The notes under the pieces were generated by a model. That model saw only the letters and a list, made by a program, of their open reading frames with translations. It was not told where the DNA came from and ran no database searches. A DNA stretch of 11,230 nucleotides from JBDRDI01 sp043820875. GTDB taxonomy: Bacteria > Patescibacteriota > Patescibacteriia > Patescibacteriales > UBA12075. The first letter of the stretch is position 1. Each line of letters begins with the position of its first letter. Where the stretch lies: the NCBI GenBank assembly GCA_043820875.1, contig JBDRDI010000051.1:1-11230 (forward strand), written 5' to 3'. A program made the translations under genes and the position numbers. Positions 6,663 to 11,230 of this stretch are shown piece after piece.

Positions 6663-7181
6663 TTAGAGAATATTCAAGGGTTTATATATCTCTAAAATTT
6701 CCATTTTCACATTCAATATCTCTTTGCCAAAATAATTGACGCGCAATTCTTCAATGTTGAGAATGTGATATTTGCTTTTACCGCGTATTTCATAAACTTT
6801 CTCTTCCCCTATTCCACGGATCAATTCTCCATCAAAATATTCTCGTGTCTTATGGGTTGTTTTATATTGCGCCAATTCTTCGTCGTTTACGTCGTATATG
6901 GCGCGAGAAGAAAAATATTTTTCAAGCTCCGCAAGGCTGGATATATATCTTTTCGCGCTTATTTCCATTACATAAATTTTTTTGTCGCTCCCCCTCACCA
7001 ATGTTCCGGGCGCAAAATAATTCACGGCCAAAACTTTTATCTTCTCTTGTTTATCTTCTTCTGCATTTTTTATTCGAAAACCATAGACAGTGCTGATTTC
7101 TCCGGTGATTTCCGAGGCATGGACTCTGGAAATGAAAAGAAAACAGAATATAATATAAAATAAAAATATTTTTTTGAACAT
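6663..7181 (-). CDS. Secreted protein with two tandem repeats, unknown function
   Basis: A 172-residue protein with a signal peptide: Lys-Lys, a hydrophobic run at 5-18 and a likely cut after VHA at about 22. After a beta-rich lead-in (23-57), two related repeats fill the rest. Copy 1 (58-106) and copy 2 (117-166) align as GTLVRGSDKKIYVMEISAKR with GELIRGIGEEKVYEIRGKSK, then a hydrophobic-rich half ending DEELAQY and MEILEIY. The pattern G-x-L-[IV]-R-G...K-[IV]-Y resembles short repeats I recall from Patescibacteria surface proteins, but I cannot name a family. It lies 21 bases after the lamin-tail gene and 21 before the CAP gene, so all three probably act at the cell surface. There are no enzyme-like motifs and no cysteines in the mature part. 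Confidence 0.82.
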   Translation of the reverse strand: MFKKIFLFYIIFCFLFISRVHASEITGEISTVYGFRIKNAEEDKQEKIKVLAVNYFAPGTLVRGSDKKIYVMEISAKRYISSLAELEKYFSSRAIYDVNDEELAQYKTTHKTREYFDGELIRGIGEEKVYEIRGKSKYHILNIEELRVNYFGKEILNVKMEILEIYKPLNIL

Positions 7182-7202
7182 AATTACAAAAATATTGTTT
7201 TA

Positions 7203-8492
7203 TTATTCGGTAAGTATACCGAAATTTGAATAATAATCTCCGGCCGTTGATCCGGACGGGATTTTCATTCTGGCTAAAACCAACACTTGTCTTCCAGATG
7301 AGGAAACATCTGTGTCAATCGCGGAAATGTTTGCCGAAGCAACTGGATAAGCATTGTTTTCTGTTATGCCAATCCAATGTGCTCCATTATCAACGGAAAA
7401 TTCCATGTTTCCGGCCGCGTTTAATGTTCCCGCCCCTTGCCATTGATCAAATTTCATTCTTAAAGACGTTTCGCTTAAATCCCAAACCGTAATATCAAAC
7501 TCCCACTCCCAGCCAGTTTCATATTGGTTATTGGCCTTGGCGACTGATTTGGTCATTGTTAAGTCATTCACGTCTATGCCGCAATCCAAAGTTTCAAATT
7601 CCGCGTCGACCGTGTCATCAACATCGCCCGCGTTGCTTGCGCTTTCCGCGTGTATTGAATAATGATAGATTGTACCACAAACAAGATTTGCCAAAGAAAT
7701 TATGACTGTTTCATCAACAACAAAACTTTGAGCAAAGCTTTCTTCTCCGTAGCTATCTGACGAACCATAATATATAATTGCTTCGCCGGCGCCATTTGCT
7801 GAAAATACGATATCCGCGCTCACGGGTGTAATATTCTGCTCCGGATCTGCGTCCAGAGTGACAGTAATGCCGACGGATCCGTTCAAACCGCTGTCAAGGC
7901 CGTCTCCTTGAAAAGAATTTTGCGGAGTTGGGCTTGATTGTTCCAAAAAATCAAGAGAATTATTGTCCGTGTCTTGGCCATCAACAGCTCTTCCAATGCT
8001 TTGATTTGACAATGGATTTACGCTTGGGCTTGTTTCAAAATCAATAGCCGCACCATATCCAACTTTGTCAATTAAAGAATCACCGCTGTTGTATAATAAT
8101 ATAGTATTATCATTTGAAATGGTGAATGAACTGCCGGAAAAAGTCATGTCTGCTACTACTGCGCCGTCATATCCTGTTTGATGAACAATTAAAAAATGAG
8201 CATTTGGACCCAAAAAGAATGTCGGGAAAGAAGCCACCAAGTTGCTTTCAACTCCAGAACCTGTCTTTTTCTTTAACTTCCACCCCGTAAGATCGACGGC
8301 CACGCCCGTGGGATTATAAATTTCCACAAACTCGTCGCTTGATGAACCGCCGGCGATTTGAATTTCGCTGATGACGACATGATCTGGCGCGGTAGCGTAC
8401 GTGGCCGGAACAAAATAAAAATTCATTGCCATCGCAAAGATTAAATTCAAAATCAACGCTTTAAGCGTTGCCTGTTTGGTTTTTTGTTTCAT
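7203..8492 (-). CDS. Secreted lamin-tail-domain surface protein
   Basis: A 429-residue exported protein. Residues 1-33 form a signal peptide ending TYATA. A lamin-tail (LTD) domain spans about 37-192. It opens with HVVISEIQIAGGSSSDEFVEI (38-58), continues with YNPTGVAVDLTGWKLK (59-74) and closes with the typical SSPTPQNS. Residues about 205-303 look like a fibronectin-III-type beta domain, with Cys272 and Cys304 as a possible disulfide. The last ~120 residues are another beta-rich module (LRMKFDQWQG, GRQVLVLARMKIPSGSTAGDYYSNFG) of a type I associate with candidate-phyla surface proteins. Bacterial LTDs occur on secreted nucleases and cell-surface proteins; no nuclease motif is present. No C-terminal anchor or sorting signal is seen. 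It is the first gene of a four-gene run. Confidence 0.86.
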   Translation of the reverse strand: MKQKTKQATLKALILNLIFAMAMNFYFVPATYATAPDHVVISEIQIAGGSSSDEFVEIYNPTGVAVDLTGWKLKKKTGSGVESNLVASFPTFFLGPNAHFLIVHQTGYDGAVVADMTFSGSSFTISNDNTILLYNSGDSLIDKVGYGAAIDFETSPSVNPLSNQSIGRAVDGQDTDNNSLDFLEQSSPTPQNSFQGDGLDSGLNGSVGITVTLDADPEQNITPVSADIVFSANGAGEAIIYYGSSDSYGEESFAQSFVVDETVIISLANLVCGTIYHYSIHAESASNAGDVDDTVDAEFETLDCGIDVNDLTMTKSVAKANNQYETGWEWEFDITVWDLSETSLRMKFDQWQGAGTLNAAGNMEFSVDNGAHWIGITENNAYPVASANISAIDTDVSSSGRQVLVLARMKIPSGSTAGDYYSNFGILTE

Positions 8493-8560
8493 GTTTTTTT
8501 ATAATAAATAATAAATATATAAATGAAAATTTTAAACGACCCACAAAAGAAGCTTACCCA

Positions 8561-8595
8561 ACATCCGACATCTGACATCCGACATCTGACATGTG
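8561..8595. repeat. Five tandem 7-bp repeats
   Basis: ACATCCG, ACATCTG, ACATCCG, ACATCTG and ACATGTG follow each other without spacers. The first four form two exact 14-bp units. The array is an island of mixed composition in an A/T-rich spacer, and its last unit overlaps a DnaA-box sequence. Confidence 0.85.
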
Positions 8596-8600
8596 GATAA
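8592..8600 (-). promoter_or_regulatory. Perfect DnaA-box sequence
   Basis: The minus strand reads TTATCCACA, identical to the consensus high-affinity DnaA box. It abuts the heptad array on one side and an A/T-only stretch on the other. I saw no second box in the window, so its use as a DnaA site is only possible. Confidence 0.35.
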
Positions 8601-8676
8601 GTATTATTTATAATAATATAATACAACATGAAAGATGAAATTTTTCTAAAGAAAAAATGAATTTTTTATGAAATAA

Positions 8677-8705
8677 AAAGAGACGGGATTTTAACCCGTC
8701 TCTTT
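8677..8705 (-). terminator. Intrinsic terminator of the ligase-TPR gene
   Basis: AAAGAGACGGG and CCCGTCTCTTT form a perfect 11-bp stem around a seven-base loop. On the minus strand it is followed by TTTTATTTC, giving with the stem end a T-rich tract. It lies 17 bases past the stop codon. Confidence 0.88.
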
Positions 8706-8721
8706 ATAATTCTGCTACGAT

Positions 8722-11190
8722 TTATTCCAAGCTAAGTTGCTCTTTTATGGTTTGCAACACATCTGGCTGATCTTTTAACACTTCCAATAAACTTTTAGTG
8801 ACGAACTTATAATTATCAGTACTTGTTTCGTTTAATTTCTGGTATAAAAAGGCCAAGCTATACAAAGCATTCGCGTGATTCGGGCTAACCGCGACTATAC
8901 CGCCAAAAGCCATTTCCGCGGCATTTAAATCATCATTGCGAACAGGATTGGAGCCGGTTCTGCTTTCCGTTTCTACGCTGATTGTTTCTTCCGGACATTG
9001 TTCTCCTTCTTCACATTCGGTATCTTCCGGGTTTACATCTCTTTCCGCAATGTCTTTACTGGCTGTCTGGCTCAAATTGGACTGGCTGATTCCTCTGTTA
9101 AAATATAATCTCCCCAACTCAAACTGATAATCAAGATTATTACCTGAATATACAAAAGCCAATTTCATTTCCTCAATCGCCTTATCAAGATTTTCATTTT
9201 TTTCGTAAATAACAGCTTTACCATAATGCGCGGCCGCCATGTCTTGTTTTTTGGCGATTGCTTTATCGTAATCACGCAACGCTTCTTCAATATAAGCTTT
9301 TTGTTCTTCTTCGTCTTGAGTCAAGTTATATCTGGCCATGTTTACCAACGCAATTCGCATGTGAGGTACAGGATTGTTCGGCTCAAGTTCGGAAACGATT
9401 CCATAAAGCCTTTCAGCCCATTCCAACGCATCTCTGGTATAAAACGAAGCATTCTCATAAATTAAAGCCAGCGCTTCATTAGCCTCAGCGCTTTTTGGAG
9501 AAATAGTTATGGCTTTTTCACCTTCTTCTCTTGCTAAATATAAATAATTTTTGATTTCTTCTATGTCGCCATTACTTGCTGATACTTGATTGGCCAAATT
9601 CATGTAGTTATTCGCCTTATTTAAATAATATGAATCTTGATATGGCGCCAGAGCGGTAGCATTTTCCAATTTAACAATTTTTTCTTTCAAATCTCCTGTT
9701 AGCAAAGATTGTCTGGCATAAAAATCAGCCAGATACATTTTTATGCCCATTGTAAATAGAATAACCACACCGGCACTCACACATAAAAATATGGCTGCCA
9801 GCGCCAGGGCATATTTGGCTGAAGAACGAAAAGACAAATTCAATGACTTAAATCTTTCCGGATACATTTCCAATGAAGTTGCCACGGCAAAAGCGGCAAC
9901 AATCATAATCATCAAAATCAATGTGTTGTTTTGCGCCGTAAAAAGAGAAAAGGCAATCATAACCACGAACGTGGAAAATAGCCCCAATAAAATTGAATTT
10001 GTTTCTTTGCTGGTGGTCTTTATAAGCGTCAAAAACGTTACAGATAGGGAAATTAAACCGAGTACTATAGCGGCTAATGTTCCCAAAATACCGACAGTCG
10101 CAAGCATCTCGAATATTGAACCGGTTCCAGTATCAAAACGAACGTTCCATAAAGGAGTATTGTTAAAATTCGCATCTTTAAATTTGGAAAAACTATAATA
10201 AAAAGTAGATGGCCCTGAACCGAAAATCGGCGATTCTCTTAGACTGTTTTTGGCAACATCCCAAGTTGATTTTGTCGATAAGCTTATTTCATTCGGTAAA
10301 TTCAAATTAACCAAATTAAAACTGCCTAAAACAAAGAATATAATCAAAACCAAAAAAGAAGCCAGTGGTATAATAAGATCGTTGCTTGATGTTTTGATTA
10401 TCTTGGCCAAGAAAAACATAAGAACAATTACTATGCCAACTATAGCTACCGGCCAATTCGCAAAATTCTTAATTAAAAATAACACCACCAAAGTAACGAG
10501 TATCGATGCGATAAGATATGTTTTAATAATTATGGCTGCAAAATTATTCAATTTGGGAAAAATATTTTTCAACTGAGTGGCCGCGACAACCAAAATTGGG
10601 AAAACAGCTGCCAAAAACATTGATAAGCCTGACAACGTACCAATAGAATTAAAGTAATTAAGATGAGTGAATTCTAACGGCAAAATAAATTTTCCCCAAA
10701 CCTGCAATAAAGAAAATAAAGACACCAAACTGCAAGAGGCCACAAAACTGCAGAAAAATATTTTGATGCGTCCGGTGTTAATATTATTAATAATAAGATA
10801 ATAAAATAAAATAAATGCTATCATGGCCACCAATCCTTTGGCTGTGTTGCCGTATGAACCGATTAAGCTGTCTTTTTGAGAAACAGACAAGGCAGTTGAG
10901 ATTGAAAAGGAACAAAGCGCAACGATAATCGGCACATCCAAAGGAGTTCTTTTCAAGGACAGTTCTCCTGTCACCACACCCTTTGTGACCCATGCCACAA
11001 CACCCAAAAGAACCAATAAATAAAAGAGCATCATTTTTTCAAACCCGATGCCCTGGCTGACAAACCCGGTAAAAAATAGCGGGCACAATAAAAAAACAAG
11101 GGAGATGGAAAATGTAATAATCACGTCCAAACCATTGGTCGGAGCAGATTTTGTGCTCTGTTTAATCAACTTTGATTTTTCATCCAACAT
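8722..11190 (-). CDS. O-antigen ligase/polymerase-like membrane protein with C-terminal TPR domain
   Basis: An 822-residue protein. Residues about 20-480 hold roughly twelve to thirteen hydrophobic membrane segments. The long outward loop before residue 360 carries the Wzy/WaaL-type signature SPIFGSGPSTF (320-330), then GSIFEMLATVGILG (357-370). The last third (about 487-822) is soluble and made of TPR-like helices, for example around 560-580, 603-620, 650-680 and 768-785. The WaaL/Wzy/PglL superfamily joins or polymerises lipid-linked glycans outside the membrane. The exact acceptor here, surface polysaccharide or glycoprotein, cannot be told. The His often found in the HN motif of WaaL is not visible in the matching stretch. 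An acidic, Cys-containing insert at about 718-754 interrupts the TPRs and contains a repeat-like hairpin. The gene stands alone between an A/T-rich start region and a strong terminator. Confidence 0.87.
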   Translation of the reverse strand: MLDEKSKLIKQSTKSAPTNGLDVIITFSISLVFLLCPLFFTGFVSQGIGFEKMMLFYLLVLLGVVAWVTKGVVTGELSLKRTPLDVPIIVALCSFSISTALSVSQKDSLIGSYGNTAKGLVAMIAFILFYYLIINNINTGRIKIFFCSFVASCSLVSLFSLLQVWGKFILPLEFTHLNYFNSIGTLSGLSMFLAAVFPILVVAATQLKNIFPKLNNFAAIIIKTYLIASILVTLVVLFLIKNFANWPVAIVGIVIVLMFFLAKIIKTSSNDLIIPLASFLVLIIFFVLGSFNLVNLNLPNEISLSTKSTWDVAKNSLRESPIFGSGPSTFYYSFSKFKDANFNNTPLWNVRFDTGTGSIFEMLATVGILGTLAAIVLGLISLSVTFLTLIKTTSKETNSILLGLFSTFVVMIAFSLFTAQNNTLILMIMIVAAFAVATSLEMYPERFKSLNLSFRSSAKYALALAAIFLCVSAGVVILFTMGIKMYLADFYARQSLLTGDLKEKIVKLENATALAPYQDSYYLNKANNYMNLANQVSASNGDIEEIKNYLYLAREEGEKAITISPKSAEANEALALIYENASFYTRDALEWAERLYGIVSELEPNNPVPHMRIALVNMARYNLTQDEEEQKAYIEEALRDYDKAIAKKQDMAAAHYGKAVIYEKNENLDKAIEEMKLAFVYSGNNLDYQFELGRLYFNRGISQSNLSQTASKDIAERDVNPEDTECEEGEQCPEETISVETESRTGSNPVRNDDLNAAEMAFGGIVAVSPNHANALYSLAFLYQKLNETSTDNYKFVTKSLLEVLKDQPDVLQTIKEQLSLE
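8940..8960. repeat. Imperfect hairpin inside the TPR coding region
   Basis: GAACAGG and CCGGTTC pair with one mismatch around a seven-base loop. They encode the stretch RTGSNPVR (residues 744-751) in an insert that does not look like TPR. The flanking TCATTGCGAACAGG resembles, from memory, the translated edges of dispersed palindromic repeats in many bacteria. Confidence 0.4.
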
Positions 11191-11230
11191 AAATTTAAAT
11201 TAAGTTATATATATAATAGTATATAATAGT
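11191..11230 (-). promoter_or_regulatory. A/T-rich start region of the ligase-TPR gene with tandem 10-bp repeat
   Basis: Two exact copies of ATATAATAGT fill 11211-11230 and may continue beyond the window. The minus strand thus carries TATTAT twice, a possible -10, some 20 to 40 bases before the ATG. The window ends before a -35 could be judged. Confidence 0.35.

Larger units (their letters stand above)
8493..8721. other. 229-base intergenic spacer upstream of the lamin-tail gene
   Basis: Going with transcription, this spacer holds the terminator of the ligase-TPR gene (8677-8705), an A/T-only stretch around 8601-8623 that could supply a TATTAT-type -10, a TTATCCACA box, five heptad repeats and then an A/T-rich leader up to the ATG. 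No clear -35 was found and no small gene is supported. The promoter of the surface operon must lie here if the terminator works. Confidence 0.6.

Noticed and set aside
6663..8492. Toxin or secreted nuclease system
   Set aside because: The lamin-tail protein has no nuclease motif and the repeat protein has no catalytic signature or immunity partner.
8561..8595. CRISPR array
   Set aside because: The units are seven bases long with no spacers, so this is a simple tandem array.
8561..8623. Chromosomal replication origin
   Set aside because: There is one DnaA box only, no dnaA or dnaN nearby and no change of gene direction. It is kept only as a point to check.
8930..8965. tRNA-like T-arm in GGCTCCAATCC on the minus strand
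   Set aside because: No acceptor, anticodon or D-arm pairing surrounds it and it lies inside an intact coding frame.
9743..10198. 151-codon open frame on the plus strand opposite the ligase-TPR gene
   Set aside because: Its composition is the mirror of membrane-segment codons on the other strand and it shows no motif.
1..11230. Alternative code with TGA read as glycine (Gracilibacteria type)
   Set aside because: No in-frame TGA interrupts any of the genes, and the conserved glycines are present without recoding. Absence of TGA stops in nine genes is weak evidence.

Overview
The window is an AT-rich bacterial chromosome segment with ten protein genes, all on the minus strand. One of them, the NuoF-like gene, runs off the left edge. 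I see no RNA gene, insertion sequence, prophage or CRISPR array. The gene set suggests a Patescibacteria/CPR genome, probably Parcubacteria-like. It combines an O-antigen-ligase-like membrane protein fused to TPRs, secreted lamin-tail-domain and CAP-domain proteins, compact housekeeping genes, A/T-rich spacers and almost no Shine-Dalgarno sequences. This placement is inference, since there is no rRNA to confirm it. The standard code fits: all nine complete genes read through without in-frame TGA, and they stop with TAA (eight) or TAG (one).

In transcription order (right to left) the layout has four blocks. (1) 11190-8722 is an 822-residue polytopic O-antigen ligase/polymerase-like protein with a C-terminal TPR domain, closed by a strong terminator at 8677-8705. 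(2) After a 229-base spacer with heptad repeats and a perfect DnaA-box sequence comes a tight run. It holds a secreted lamin-tail-domain protein (8492-7203), a small secreted protein built of two tandem repeats (7181-6663), a membrane-anchored CAP protein (6641-5664) and mnmA (5662-4580), with gaps of 21, 21 and 1 base. (3) After a 175-base spacer with a promoter candidate and leader hairpins comes rpsB-tsf-ricT (4404-1920), which ends in a terminator at 1871-1890. (4) A clear extended -10 promoter precedes gap (GAPDH), followed after 141 bases by a NuoF-like FMN/SLBB flavoprotein that is cut by the window edge.

The genes fall into three themes. Cell-surface building covers the ligase-TPR, lamin-tail, repeat and CAP proteins. 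Translation covers S2, EF-Ts and tRNA 2-thiolation. Central redox metabolism covers GAPDH, which makes NADH, next to a diaphorase-like flavoprotein that might reoxidise it. RicT belongs to an RNA-processing regulator family in Firmicutes.

The points most worth a second look are the divergent NuoF-like protein; the two-repeat secreted protein in the surface operon; the heptad/DnaA-box spacer; three hairpins sharing an AGAGAC stem, one of which falsely extends the ricT reading frame; a repeat-like hairpin inside the TPR coding region; and the rpsB leader.
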